Shown here: positions 25,215 through 33,617 of the stretch, piece after piece
How the letters are laid out: each line of letters opens with the position of its first letter
Numbering within the stretch: the first letter of the stretch is position 1
DNA from: Flavobacterium omnivorum
GTDB taxonomy: Bacteria > Bacteroidota > Bacteroidia > Flavobacteriales > Flavobacteriaceae
DNA length: 64,000 nt
Reading direction: 5' to 3'
Assembly (NCBI RefSeq): GCF_900099915.1
Contig: NZ_FNDB01000001.1
Coordinates: 1-64,000 of the forward strand
Notes under the pieces: model-generated
Database searches by the model: none
Told to the model about the DNA's origin: nothing
Seen by the model: only the letters and a program-made list of their open reading frames with translations
Made by a program: the position numbers and the translations under genes

Positions 25215-25838
25215 TTATTTTTTATAAAAGTTATTATGGTCAATATATTTCCAAACTTTTGCAGGCAATAAAGGCTGTACGTTTTTCCCCTTTTTAATGT
25301 TATCTCTAATAAATGTTGATGATATTTCAACAACCGGAGCGTCAATCATGTGGATTTTTGGACCGAATTTTTGTAAAATTTTTAAATCCAAATTGTCCGT
25401 ATTGGTTGAAATTTTTTCTTCAGCAGAACCTTTGGTTTCGAGCCTTGGATAAACGAAAACATCATGATTTTCTAGGATCACTTCGTAGTTTTTCCATTTG
25501 TGCAACGATTTTAAATTGTCTTCTCCCATAATTAAAGAGAACTCATATTTTGGATATTTCTCTTCTAAATGAACCAAAGTATTTACCGTGTAATTAGGTT
25601 GCGATAATTTAAACTCAATATCCGAAGGCTTGATTTTTGGAAAATCTTCGGTGGCAAGATGCACCATTTGCAACCGATGGTAATCATCAAGCAAAGTACT
25701 TTTTTTCTTTAAAGGATTGTGTGGCGTAACCACCATCCAGATTTGGTCTAAATCAGCATGCTCCGCCATGTGATTGGCAATAATAAGATGCCCAACATGA
25801 ATGGGATTAAACGTTCCGAAATAGAGTCCTATTTTCAT
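25215..25838 (-). CDS. nadD: Nicotinate-nucleotide adenylyltransferase
   Basis: 207 residues. The nucleotidyltransferase motif GTFNPIHVGHLIIANH is at the start, WMVVTPHNPLKKK follows, IMGEDNLKSLHKWKNYE holds the substrate-binding region, and EISSTFIRDNIKKGKN is the C-terminal ISST-x-I-R motif. It makes nicotinic acid adenine dinucleotide from ATP and nicotinate mononucleotide. It is followed (upstream in the window sense) by gmk and yicC on the same strand. Confidence 0.95.
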   Translation of the reverse strand: MKIGLYFGTFNPIHVGHLIIANHMAEHADLDQIWMVVTPHNPLKKKSTLLDDYHRLQMVHLATEDFPKIKPSDIEFKLSQPNYTVNTLVHLEEKYPKYEFSLIMGEDNLKSLHKWKNYEVILENHDVFVYPRLETKGSAEEKISTNTDNLDLKILQKFGPKIHMIDAPVVEISSTFIRDNIKKGKNVQPLLPAKVWKYIDHNNFYKK

Positions 25839-25918
25839 TAATTTAAAGATTTAAAAATTAAATGATTTAAAGATTAGAAATAACTTTGAATTTTTCAATT
25901 CTTTAATTTTTCAATCTA

Positions 25919-26494
25919 TTAATCCTTAACAAAATTCTTTACCAATTGATACGCTTCTTCAAGAGCAATAGGCAAATCGTAGTTTTTTATAATCACATCA
26001 AATTGCGGTGCTGTTGCCAGTTCTACAGAAGCTTTTGCAATACGCATATTAATTTTGTCATCACTTTCGGTGGAACGTTCTTTCAATCGTCTTTTCAGTT
26101 CATCTACGCTTGGAGGTTTCACGAAAACGGCTAAAGTTTCTTCAGGAAATTTATGCTTGATCCGCAATCCTCCAGATACATCAATATCAAAAATCACATT
26201 TTTACCTTTGGCCCAGATGCGTTCCACTTCACTTTTTAGGGTTCCGTAGAAATTATCGCGGTACACTTCTTCCCATTCTACAAAATCTTCAGCTTTAATG
26301 TGTTTTTTAAAATCTTCCGTAGACATGAAATAATAATCTTTTCCGTTTACTTCTTCGCCACGAGCTTCACGCGTAGCGGCAGAAATCGAAAATTCAAGAT
26401 TCAAATCTTCTTTGCTTAATAAATGCCTAACGATAGTAGTTTTCCCTGATCCCGATGGTGCCGAAAAAACGATTAATTTTCCTCCTGTGCTCAT
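25919..26494 (-). CDS. gmk: Guanylate kinase
   Basis: 191 residues. P-loop APSGSGKTT (about 11-19), the GMP-binding segment SAATREARGEEVNGKDYYFMS, and the lid region LKRRLKERSTESDDKI are all in place. It phosphorylates GMP to GDP with ATP. It sits between yicC (upstream) and nadD (downstream, 80 nt away). The intervening spacer of AT-rich repeats contains no terminator. Confidence 0.96.
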   Translation of the reverse strand: MSTGGKLIVFSAPSGSGKTTIVRHLLSKEDLNLEFSISAATREARGEEVNGKDYYFMSTEDFKKHIKAEDFVEWEEVYRDNFYGTLKSEVERIWAKGKNVIFDIDVSGGLRIKHKFPEETLAVFVKPPSVDELKRRLKERSTESDDKINMRIAKASVELATAPQFDVIIKNYDLPIALEEAYQLVKNFVKD

Positions 26495-26610
26495 TTTATG
26501 CTGAATTTATTTCAGTATCTGTTTATCTTTTCCTGCAAGGTTTCTAAAACCGTGTAGGTATGTTATAAAATTAATAAACCTGCAAGGTTAAAAACAGTGC
26601 AGGTTGATAA

Positions 26611-27471
26611 TTACAATACGTTTAATACTTGTTCCTTGATTTTTTCCAATTCGTCTTTCATCTGAACGACTAATTTTTGCATTTGTGCGTGATTGGATTT
26701 AGAACCCATAGTGTTGATTTCACGTCCCATTTCCTGGGTAATAAAACCTAATTTTCTACCATTGGCTTCCGTTCCGTTGATGGTTTCCAGGAAATAATCC
26801 AAATGATTCGTTAAACGTACTTTTTCTTCGGTGATGTCTAATTTCTCTAAATAATAAATCAATTCCTGCTCGAAACGATTTTCATCTACATTCACTTTCA
26901 ATTCTGAGATTGCAGTTTGCAAACGGTCTTTTATAGCCTGAACGCGTTCTGGATCAAGTGCCAAAGCTTCGGTCATGTATTGACGAATGTTGCCAATTCG
27001 CAATTGAAATTCTTTTTCAAGAGACATTCCTTCATCTCTTCTAAAGTTCAGGATGTTTTGCAGCGCTTCTTCGATAACAGTTTGGATTTGTACCCAGTCG
27101 TTTTCATCGATTTCGTCACGTTCTATTTTCATGGTGTCTGGCATACGAACGGCCATTTTCATGAGCTCGGTTTCATCAGCATCAGCATATACTTCTCTCA
27201 ATTGATTGATGTAGGCTCTTACAATCGGCACGTTCACTTTCGTAGAAGTTTGTTCTGCGGTACTTTCGATAAAAATAGAAAAATCTACTTTTCCTCTTTC
27301 CAGTTTTAGTGCAATTTGGTTGCGTAAACCCAATTCCATTTCGCGGTACAGCGAAGGCATTCTCACATTCAAATCCAAACCTTTACTGTTTAAAGATTTT
27401 ACTTCTACCGTGATTTTTTTGGTTGGTAATTGCAAAGTCGCTTTACCAAAACCCGTCATTGATTGTATCAT
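26611..27471 (-). CDS. YicC family endoribonuclease-like protein
   Basis: 286 residues. MIQSMTGFGKA at the start, VEVKSLNSKGLDLNVRMPS, and a C-terminal KLGFITQEMGREINTMGSKSN fit the YicC/YloC family, reported as endoribonucleases in several bacteria. The YicC-gmk order is a common arrangement and suggests one transcript with nadD. The start ATG is preceded by no good Shine-Dalgarno site, as usual here. Confidence 0.9.
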   Translation of the reverse strand: MIQSMTGFGKATLQLPTKKITVEVKSLNSKGLDLNVRMPSLYREMELGLRNQIALKLERGKVDFSIFIESTAEQTSTKVNVPIVRAYINQLREVYADADETELMKMAVRMPDTMKIERDEIDENDWVQIQTVIEEALQNILNFRRDEGMSLEKEFQLRIGNIRQYMTEALALDPERVQAIKDRLQTAISELKVNVDENRFEQELIYYLEKLDITEEKVRLTNHLDYFLETINGTEANGRKLGFITQEMGREINTMGSKSNHAQMQKLVVQMKDELEKIKEQVLNVL

Positions 27472-27512
27472 ATAGTTGTATAAAAAAGGTCAAAGATAAT
27501 AAAAAAGTGGTC

Positions 27513-27676
27513 AGTTTTCAGTCTCAGCTTTAAGTTGGGGAATAGTTCAAATCACATTTATTTACACAGGATGATTCTTAAATGGCTTATATGGTTAAAA
27601 AGCATAGTAAAGTAGTAAAATATTTTCGAACTCGATTTCAGTTTAACACTGAGACTAGAAACTGAGACTGAAAACT
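27513..27676. repeat. Spacer with exact 15-bp inverted repeat ends
   Basis: AGTTTTCAGTCTCAG (27513-27527) is the exact reverse complement of CTGAGACTGAAAACT (27662-27676), 134 nt apart. The interior shows no gene, though related words (ACTGAGACTAG) recur near the right end. It is too wide for a terminator. It could be a fragment of a miniature inverted-repeat element, or a member of the same word family as the batA-batB spacer. Confidence 0.6.
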
Positions 27677-28556
27677 AATTTTTTTTCTGCGTTACCAAAT
27701 AGACACCCACAAATATCAAAACTGCAGAACCAATTTTCACCAAACTCAATTCGTCTTTTCCTAAACCAATTGCGAAAATAGTCGCGAATACAGGTTGTAA
27801 ATAAATAAAAACGGCCACCGTGGTTGGTTTTAATTCTTTCATCGAAAGCAAATTCAACAAATACGTCAGGAAAGTCGAAAAAACCACGACAAACCCTATT
27901 TTCCAGCAAATATCCATTGGGACTAAAGCCCAGTTCACAGTTTGAAATTGGCTCCAGCCAAAAGGCAAAACCATGATAAAACCGAACAAATAAATCCATT
28001 TTACAAACGTAAACGCATTGTATTTATCCATTAATTTCTTGACGATAATCAGATAAAATCCATAGGAAATAGCATTTACCAAAACCAGAAAATTTCCTAA
28101 TCCGGCGTTTGTGGCGCTGCCAATGGATTTTCCGTAAAGAATAAGAAAAGCAGTTCCTATTAAACCCAGAACAATCCCAAAAACCATTCGTTTTTGCATG
28201 CGTTCCTTCATGATAATGGCCGAAAGCGTCAAAACAATCATTGGTGTCGAAACCATGATTACCGCTGCGCTAATAGGAGAAGTAAGGCTTAATCCTTTGA
28301 AAAACGTAAGCATATTAAGGGCCACACCAAAGAAAGCTGCGGTAACAATTCGGGGGAAATCATTAAGTGCAATTTTTTCCTTTGGCATAAAAAGCCAAAC
28401 TAGCCAGAACAAAATCACTGAACCGCCTACGCGTAACAAGATGAAACCAAAGGCGTCAATGTACAACGGCATGACATCTTTGGCGATTGTAAACGTGACG
28501 CCGTAAATTATGGAAACAATTGTGGCGCCAATTAGTGCAAGATTTCTTTTGGACAT
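27675..28556 (-). CDS. EamA-family (DMT) transporter
   Basis: 293 residues with ten predicted membrane segments in two repeats of five, the layout of drug/metabolite transporters. LALIGATIVSIIYGVTFTIAK opens the first EamA repeat, and LVLVNAISYGFYLIIVKKLMDKY opens the second. The substrate is not known. The start overlaps the stop of the ArsC-like gene (ATG/TAA sharing one base), so they are co-translated. Confidence 0.88.
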   Translation of the reverse strand: MSKRNLALIGATIVSIIYGVTFTIAKDVMPLYIDAFGFILLRVGGSVILFWLVWLFMPKEKIALNDFPRIVTAAFFGVALNMLTFFKGLSLTSPISAAVIMVSTPMIVLTLSAIIMKERMQKRMVFGIVLGLIGTAFLILYGKSIGSATNAGLGNFLVLVNAISYGFYLIIVKKLMDKYNAFTFVKWIYLFGFIMVLPFGWSQFQTVNWALVPMDICWKIGFVVVFSTFLTYLLNLLSMKELKPTTVAVFIYLQPVFATIFAIGLGKDELSLVKIGSAVLIFVGVYLVTQKKN

Positions 28557-28906
28557 TATGCCAACGCTTTCATTACTTGCAACATATTTTGTTGGGTATT
28601 GCCAATGTAGATTTTGTCTTTTATAATAAAGACGGGACGGCTCAAAAACGTGTAATGTTCCAGAATATATTTTTTATAATCCTCTTCAGTCAAGGATTTA
28701 TTTTTTAAATCCATCGATTTATAGAGCACTGCTTTTTTGCTAAACAAAGCTTCGTAACTTCCGGAAAGTTCCCGCATTTTTTCTAATTCGGCAACAGTAA
28801 TTGGATCTTGTTTGATGTCATGAAATTTAAAATCATGATCTTTCGGTAATGATTTTATGATTTTTCTGCAGGTGTCGCAAGAAGCGAGATAGTATATTAT
28901 GTCCAT
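28556..28906 (-). CDS. ArsC/Spx-type thioredoxin-fold protein
   Basis: 116 residues from the ATG at 28906 (MDIIYYLASCDTCRKIIKSL); the 14-residue longer frame from 28948 would begin within the divergent gene region and is less likely. The C-x-x-C in ASCDTCRK, FHDIKQDPI, and RPVFIIKDKIYIG match the ArsC/Spx family of arsenate reductase-like proteins. There is no arsenic operon nearby, so the actual role may be thiol chemistry. It is translationally coupled to the EamA transporter gene. Confidence 0.82.
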   Translation of the reverse strand: MDIIYYLASCDTCRKIIKSLPKDHDFKFHDIKQDPITVAELEKMRELSGSYEALFSKKAVLYKSMDLKNKSLTEEDYKKYILEHYTFLSRPVFIIKDKIYIGNTQQNMLQVMKALA

Positions 28907-28982
28907 GTAAATAGCGATTTCTTTGTGCAAAGAAAATTCATTTAACACGGAAAATGATTATTTTTATCAAAAAAATAAAAAA

Positions 28983-29441
28983 ATGAATCAATTATTCGAC
29001 GTCAGCACTACAAGCAGAAATATGGTTTCAAAATTTCTATCGGGATACAACCTGGACCAACTCAACACGATTCCGGAAGGATTCAGCAATAATTTGATTT
29101 GGAACATCGGACATATAATCGTGTCGCAACAACTATTGGTTTACAAGCTTTCGGGCTTACCTATGTTGGTTTCTGATGAATTAGTCGAGAAATACAAAAA
29201 GGGAACCAAGCCGGAACACATCGTAACCCAAGCCGAAGTAGACGAAATCAAATCGTTGTTGTTTGAAACTATACAACAAACGAAAGTAGATTATGACAAT
29301 CAAATTTTCAAAACCTACATGGAATATACCACTTCAACTGGCGACCACGTTTTAAGAAATGCCGAGGATGCCATGGCTTTCAGTAATTTCCATGAAGGGC
29401 TTCACATTGGTATTATGATGAATATCCGAAAATTTATTTAG
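28983..29441 (+). CDS. DinB-like protein
   Basis: 152 residues from the ATG at 28983 (MNQLFDVSTTSRNMVSKFL). The earlier frame start at 28923 would overlap the divergent gene leader. The four-helix DinB fold is indicated by NLIWNIGHIIVSQQLLVYKLSG (metal-ligand His) and FHEGLHIGIMMNI (second His pair). It is a metal-binding protein of unknown activity; relatives act in bacillithiol or other thiol chemistry. Structured repeat C follows it. Confidence 0.8.
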   Translation: MNQLFDVSTTSRNMVSKFLSGYNLDQLNTIPEGFSNNLIWNIGHIIVSQQLLVYKLSGLPMLVSDELVEKYKKGTKPEHIVTQAEVDEIKSLLFETIQQTKVDYDNQIFKTYMEYTTSTGDHVLRNAEDAMAFSNFHEGLHIGIMMNIRKFI

Positions 29442-29460
29442 GATTATTTCTAAGAATATT

Positions 29461-29554
29461 GAGAGCTTAATCCCGCTATTCGCTTCTATCTTTTCCTTTT
29501 TAAAGAAAAAAAGAAAAGGATATCCGCTTCTATCGGGGCTAGGGAATCGTCAGA
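29461..29554 (+). repeat. Structured 3' repeat, copy C
   Basis: Begins GAGAGCTTAATCCCGC and ends CTATCGGGGCTAGGG. CCCG (29472-29475) pairs with CGGG (29533-29536 region), a compensatory change from CCTG/CAGG. The central hairpin is CTTTTC-TTTTT with AAAAA-GAAAAG (29490-29501 with 29508-29518). The word CGCTTCTATC occurs twice, on both sides of the hairpin. It starts 20 nt after the DinB-like gene. Confidence 0.75.
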
Positions 29555-29558
29555 GGTA

Positions 29559-30215
29559 ATGCTCCCAGAAACACAGAAGAATATGCAAAAATTTTCAATT
29601 TATATAAAATCTAATAAGTTCTATTGGACTGCTGAAATTAAAACATATTCTTTTATTTTATTTTGCTGTGCACTTATGCTTGTAAAACAAAAATTTTTAA
29701 ATATTGAGGAAAACTATATAGATAAATTATTTGGTTGGTTTGCAGTTTGTGGATTTATTTTCGCATTAATTTTAAAGCTCTACAACTTAAATAAAATTGA
29801 ACCACTCAGAGGTAAACTTGAAGGATTCATATCTTTTGAAAAAGAATCAATTACTGTTGGCAAAGAAATTTATCAAATAGAAACCATCCGTAATATTAAA
29901 ATATCGAATGATGATTACATCGGAAAGTTAGTTAATTTTACTAAAGGTAATCTAGGTCCAGCACTTTCTAACGGTATTAATAATTCAATAATATTTTTTT
30001 TAGAATCTAATCAATCAAGAAAATATCAGTTTGAGTTAATTCATTCAGATGATTTTCAGAAAGTACGACACGAATTAATTAATTATCATATTTATGGTAA
30101 AATAGAATTTGATGAACTAGCAAATGTACTTGGAGAAAAAAGCAGAAGTGAAACTGCAGAATTGAAACTCGAAATTGAAAATAAAGCAAAATCGCTAACC
30201 GCTGTTTTGAGCTAG
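29559..30215 (+). CDS. Membrane protein with two TM segments, unknown
   Basis: 218 residues. Membrane segments at about 30-47 and 58-78, then a soluble domain with alternating strands (ITVGKEIYQIETIRNIKIS) that may be a PH-like fold, and a helical C-terminus. AGAGGTA precedes the ATG at 29559; the ATG at 29583 is an alternative. No family is recognised. It starts 5 nt after structured repeat C. Confidence 0.65.
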   Translation: MLPETQKNMQKFSIYIKSNKFYWTAEIKTYSFILFCCALMLVKQKFLNIEENYIDKLFGWFAVCGFIFALILKLYNLNKIEPLRGKLEGFISFEKESITVGKEIYQIETIRNIKISNDDYIGKLVNFTKGNLGPALSNGINNSIIFFLESNQSRKYQFELIHSDDFQKVRHELINYHIYGKIEFDELANVLGEKSRSETAELKLEIENKAKSLTAVLS

Positions 30216-30324
30216 TTGGAGTTTAGTAGAATTGCCGTTTCGCTTCAAGTTTTCGTTAAGCGGAAAATTGAGCGGTTACGAATTTCCAGCTATCTCAAAG
30301 TAGCAAAACGTTAAAAAACACTAT

Positions 30325-30361
30325 TTGGTCTTTAAAAAAACATTTCATTTTTTAAAGACCA
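30325..30361. terminator. Intrinsic terminator between convergent genes
   Basis: TGGTCTTTAAAAAA (30326-30339) pairs with TTTTTTAAAGACCA (30348-30361), giving a long stem usable in both directions. It separates the unknown membrane protein and the DUF3298 lipoprotein gene. Confidence 0.85.
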
Positions 30362-30365
30362 TTTA

Positions 30366-31109
30366 TTATTTAACCGCCAAATAATCATTTACTTCAGTGT
30401 ACGGCAATAATAATTCTTTTGGTCCATCAGCATACGATGCGGCTTCATAGGAATTGTAATAAAGCAGCAATCCTTTATCGGTGTAAAAAATATTTTGAGG
30501 CAATTGGAATTTTTCTTTTTCAAACATTAATCCGGTTGCATTGATTGATTTGTTTGCAGGGATTTTATATTTTGCTCTGAATTTTTTTTCGGCGAAAGCC
30601 TTGAAAGTAGCTTTGTCATTGAATAATTCGTCATTTGAGATCGACTTGCCTGTACTTGGATCAAACAGCAAAGAGCGCAAACCTTGGTATCCATGAGCAC
30701 CACCGGTGTAGGTGTAATGTTTGATTTCAATATTCAATACAGCATCGGATTGGTATTTTACGCTCCCTTGAATGTCAGCTTCCCAACCAAATTTGTCCTC
30801 TGGAAAATCTTTCTGAAGTTTTTCGTAGGAACCAATAAATGAATGTAATAACCCATTATAATCCTTGGCGGTATAGGGTTTTTCACCAAAATAAATAATC
30901 TCTTTTAATACTGAAAACACTTTTTTGTTAATGCTGTCTGCCACGATTGGGACGGCATTTGCAACAGGTATTTTTACACTAATTGAGGGGCAATCTTCTT
31001 TACAAGGCAAACTTGTCGTTTTTTGAAAAGATTCTTCTTCAAAAACCAATTCATTAGAACATTGAGCTACCGAAAAAAGAAGTAAAGTGTAAATAATGAT
31101 GTGTTTCAT
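30366..31109 (-). CDS. DUF3298/DUF4163-type lipoprotein
   Basis: 247 residues from the ATG at 31109 (MKHIIIYTLLLFSVAQCSNE); a longer frame begins 33 nt upstream. The Cys at 17 suggests a lipoprotein. The DUF4163-like part (AVLNIEIKHYTYTGGAHGYQG) and the DUF3298 C-terminus (KFQLPQNIFYTDKGLLLYYNSYEAASYADG) match the RsiV-like family of periplasmic proteins. Members can bind lysozyme in other phyla; the role here is not known. It is a single gene. Confidence 0.82.
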   Translation of the reverse strand: MKHIIIYTLLLFSVAQCSNELVFEEESFQKTTSLPCKEDCPSISVKIPVANAVPIVADSINKKVFSVLKEIIYFGEKPYTAKDYNGLLHSFIGSYEKLQKDFPEDKFGWEADIQGSVKYQSDAVLNIEIKHYTYTGGAHGYQGLRSLLFDPSTGKSISNDELFNDKATFKAFAEKKFRAKYKIPANKSINATGLMFEKEKFQLPQNIFYTDKGLLLYYNSYEAASYADGPKELLLPYTEVNDYLAVK

Positions 31110-31171
31110 CTCAAAATTGTTAATTAAATACAAAGGTATCACTTGTGGCTTGGTTAAAATAAATTAAAGGG

Positions 31172-31300
31172 TAAATTTGTAGAACAATTTTTTAGTTGAA
31201 AATCCAATCTATGAAATTGTCATTACTAATTTTGCGGAATCGAGCCCCTTTAAACAAATGGGCAATTCGATAATTCACCGCTAAAAATAAATTTTACCTT
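31172..31300 (+). promoter_or_regulatory. Promoter and structured leader of the cystathionine gamma-synthase gene
   Basis: TAAATTTG (31172-31179) is an exact -7 box, giving a leader of about 115 nt, long for this window. ACAATTT (31184-31190) can pair with AAATTGT (31214-31220). ATCGA-GCCC (31239-31247) pairs with GGGC-AAT-TCGAT (31260-31271) with a 3-nt bulge. This may be a regulatory leader of a sulfur amino-acid gene. It does not match a SAM riboswitch class that I can recognise. Confidence 0.45.
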
Positions 31301-31301
31301 T

Positions 31302-32447
31302 ATGAAATTCAATACTAAAGTTATTCATGGTGGACAGCACCATGATCCAAGCACAGGAGCTGTCATGCCTCCTGTATATCAAACATCAACATTTGTTCAA
31401 ACTAGTCCGGGGCAACCGATAAATCCCAATTATGAATACAGTAGAGCAGCAAATCCAACTAGAAGTGCCCTTGAAAATGCTCTGGCGAGTATTGAAAACG
31501 GAACTCGAGGATTGGCTTTTTCATCAGGATTAGCAGCCACAGATTGTGTTTTGCGTTCTTTCAAAGCAGGGGACGAAATAATTGCTATGGATGATTTATA
31601 TGGTGGAACCTACAGAATGTTTACCCGTATTTATAAAGACTCTGGAATAAAATTCCATTTTGTAGACATGAATGATTTGGATAAATTCAAGTCTTTAATC
31701 AACGAAAATACAAAGTTGGTTTGGGTAGAAACGCCAACAAACCCTTTGATGAAACTAGCTGATATTCAGGAAATCGCAAAAATCACTAAGGAAAAGAAAA
31801 TCCTTTTTGCGGTTGATAATACTTTTGCTACACCGTATTTGCAAAAACCATTAGATTTAGGTGCTGATATTGTAATGCACTCGGCGACTAAGTATTTAGG
31901 AGGCCATTCTGATGTTATTGCTGGCGCTTTGATTGTAAAAGATGAAGCACTTGGAGAACAATTGCATTTTCAACAATTTGCGACAGGAGCAACATTAGGA
32001 CCAATGGATAGTTTTTTAGTGCTTAGAGGAATTAAAACCTTGCATTTACGAGTGCAAAGACATTGTGAAAATGGTGGAAAAGTGGTGGAGTTTCTAAACA
32101 ATCATCCAAAAGTGAAAACCGTGTATTACCCGGGATTACCGAGTCATCCGTATCATGAAATTGCTAAAAAGCAAATGAGTGGTTTTGGAGGAATGGTGTC
32201 ATTTACTTTTGTGTCGGGCAAAAAAGAAGATGCAATTGACTTTCTGGAAAAACTAAAAGTTTTCACACTGGCTGAATCTTTAGGCGGAGTGGAATCTTTA
32301 GCAAATCATCCGGCTTTGATGACACATGCTTCCATTCCGGAAGACAAGCGTAAGGAAGTTGGAATTACAGATGATTTGGTTCGATTAAGTGTTGGTATTG
32401 AAGATGCTGAAGATTTAATCGAAGATTTGAAACAAGCATTAGCGTAA
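31302..32447 (+). CDS. Cystathionine gamma-synthase / lyase-type PLP enzyme
   Basis: 381 residues of the Cys/Met metabolism PLP family. [15 protein letters not shown], the pyridoxal-binding [12 protein letters not shown], and the lysine-bearing [13 protein letters not shown] are all typical, and [10 protein letters not shown] and [18 protein letters not shown] follow. The family includes cystathionine gamma-synthase, gamma-lyase and methionine gamma-lyase; the exact reaction cannot be fixed from sequence alone. A structured leader and a strong terminator mark it as a single-gene unit. Confidence 0.88.
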   Translation: MKFNTKVIHGGQHHDPSTGAVMPPVYQTSTFVQTSPGQPINPNYEYSRAANPTRSALENALASIENGTRGLAFSSGLAATDCVLRSFKAGDEIIAMDDLYGGTYRMFTRIYKDSGIKFHFVDMNDLDKFKSLINENTKLVWVETPTNPLMKLADIQEIAKITKEKKILFAVDNTFATPYLQKPLDLGADIVMHSATKYLGGHSDVIAGALIVKDEALGEQLHFQQFATGATLGPMDSFLVLRGIKTLHLRVQRHCENGGKVVEFLNNHPKVKTVYYPGLPSHPYHEIAKKQMSGFGGMVSFTFVSGKKEDAIDFLEKLKVFTLAESLGGVESLANHPALMTHASIPEDKRKEVGITDDLVRLSVGIEDAEDLIEDLKQALA

Positions 32448-32464
32448 CTGAATATCTTTCAAAG

Positions 32465-32520
32465 AAAAGCTCCAATGCTAATCCTGACACTTCGGGATTA
32501 GCATTGGAGCTTTTCTTTTT
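32465..32520 (+). terminator. Strong intrinsic terminator
   Basis: AAAGCTCCAATGCTAATCC (32466-32484) is matched by the reverse complement ending about 32513, followed by TTTTCTTTTTT. The long stem and T-run make it an efficient terminator for the PLP enzyme gene. It can also serve the opposing gene. Confidence 0.92.
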
Positions 32521-32537
32521 TTAACGATTATTAAACA

Positions 32538-33341
32538 CTATTGCAAGTAATAAATATAGCCTACATTAAACCAAACCAACCAGTCATTTGCTTTGTTTTC
32601 TTTGTAAATCTCAGGATTGGGATTTAAACCGTCAACCCAGTTCGAAAAGAAATATTGAAACCTTAAGTCGACCATTAAATCCGATAAAGGCGCTAATTTA
32701 TAACGGGTTCCTACACTGGAAACAACGGACCAAACGGTACCGCTCTCCGTAGAAAATCCATAGGGACGACCGTCTGTTGGAGTTAGATATTTTGGAAACG
32801 TTGTCAAAGGAGTTCCTAACGGGCCAAGCGTGGAGGATGCTTCGGCATTGTAATAGCTAAATTGCCCGCCAAGACTCATAAATGGACCTAAACTGCCTGT
32901 TCTAGCTGTGAAATCACGAATGCTCCATGGGAAAAATTCCAATTGCATTCCTAAATTTGTTACCGCTGTGCTTCCGGTCATAGCTTTTAATTGCTCTTTT
33001 CCGAGTGAAGGTTTTCCTTCTACGTATTCTCCAAAATGGTGTAATTCGGTTTTATTATAGGATAGCTCCGATCTAAGTTTAAAATGGTCATTGAAGTAGG
33101 TTTCAGGCGTATAGCAATTACAGTCGGCTTTATAGGAAAAGTTTAAATAATGTATCAGTCCAATACCTATTCCCGTATTTCCGGCGTTAGTTGACAAGTC
33201 ATAACGCTCTCCATAATCAGATTGAAAAGCAACCGGCCCTGTAATTACTCCAACTTCATGCGAAAACCCGCCGAATTGAGCATGTGAATTAGTAGAAAAC
33301 CCAATAAAGATTAGTAAAAGTGGTATTATCTGTTTGATCAT
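32538..33341 (-). CDS. Flavobacterial outer-membrane beta-barrel protein (THC0290_0291 type)
   Basis: 267 residues from the ATG at 33341 (MIKQIIPLLLIFIGFSTNSHAQ, a signal peptide). The frame can be extended 15 codons upstream but this would put extra sequence before the signal. The mature protein has a GFSHEVGVITGPVAFQSDYG start, aromatic-rich alternating strands, and a C-terminal WFNVGYIYYLQ. This is the THC0290_0291 family as I recall it, found in Flavobacteriia and of unknown function. Confidence 0.8.
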   Translation of the reverse strand: MIKQIIPLLLIFIGFSTNSHAQFGGFSHEVGVITGPVAFQSDYGERYDLSTNAGNTGIGIGLIHYLNFSYKADCNCYTPETYFNDHFKLRSELSYNKTELHHFGEYVEGKPSLGKEQLKAMTGSTAVTNLGMQLEFFPWSIRDFTARTGSLGPFMSLGGQFSYYNAEASSTLGPLGTPLTTFPKYLTPTDGRPYGFSTESGTVWSVVSSVGTRYKLAPLSDLMVDLRFQYFFSNWVDGLNPNPEIYKENKANDWLVWFNVGYIYYLQ

Positions 33342-33565
33342 TAGGGATAAAATTTTCAAATCCCGACAAATATATAAAAACCTCATCCATTAATTAACCA
33401 AAATAAAAATTAAAAATAAGCAGACAAAATCGTATTTACTTACGAAAGTGGTGGTATTGAGCTTTAAAACGGTATAACTTAAATAGAATTGTTTGTGAAT
33501 GGATAATAAAAAGATAATTCTATTGATAAATAAAAAAAACTGGGGCTGAATATTTTTATAAAATG

Positions 33566-33573
33566 TATCTTTG
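33566..33573 (+). promoter_or_regulatory. -7 box TATCTTTG for gdhA
   Basis: TATCTTTG followed by TGCAGTATAACG lies 44 nt upstream of the gdhA start. It is an exact TAnnTTTG match. Confidence 0.55.
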
Positions 33574-33617
33574 TGCAGTATAACGAAATCGTTTTCTTAA
33601 TTAATAATTTATAATCT

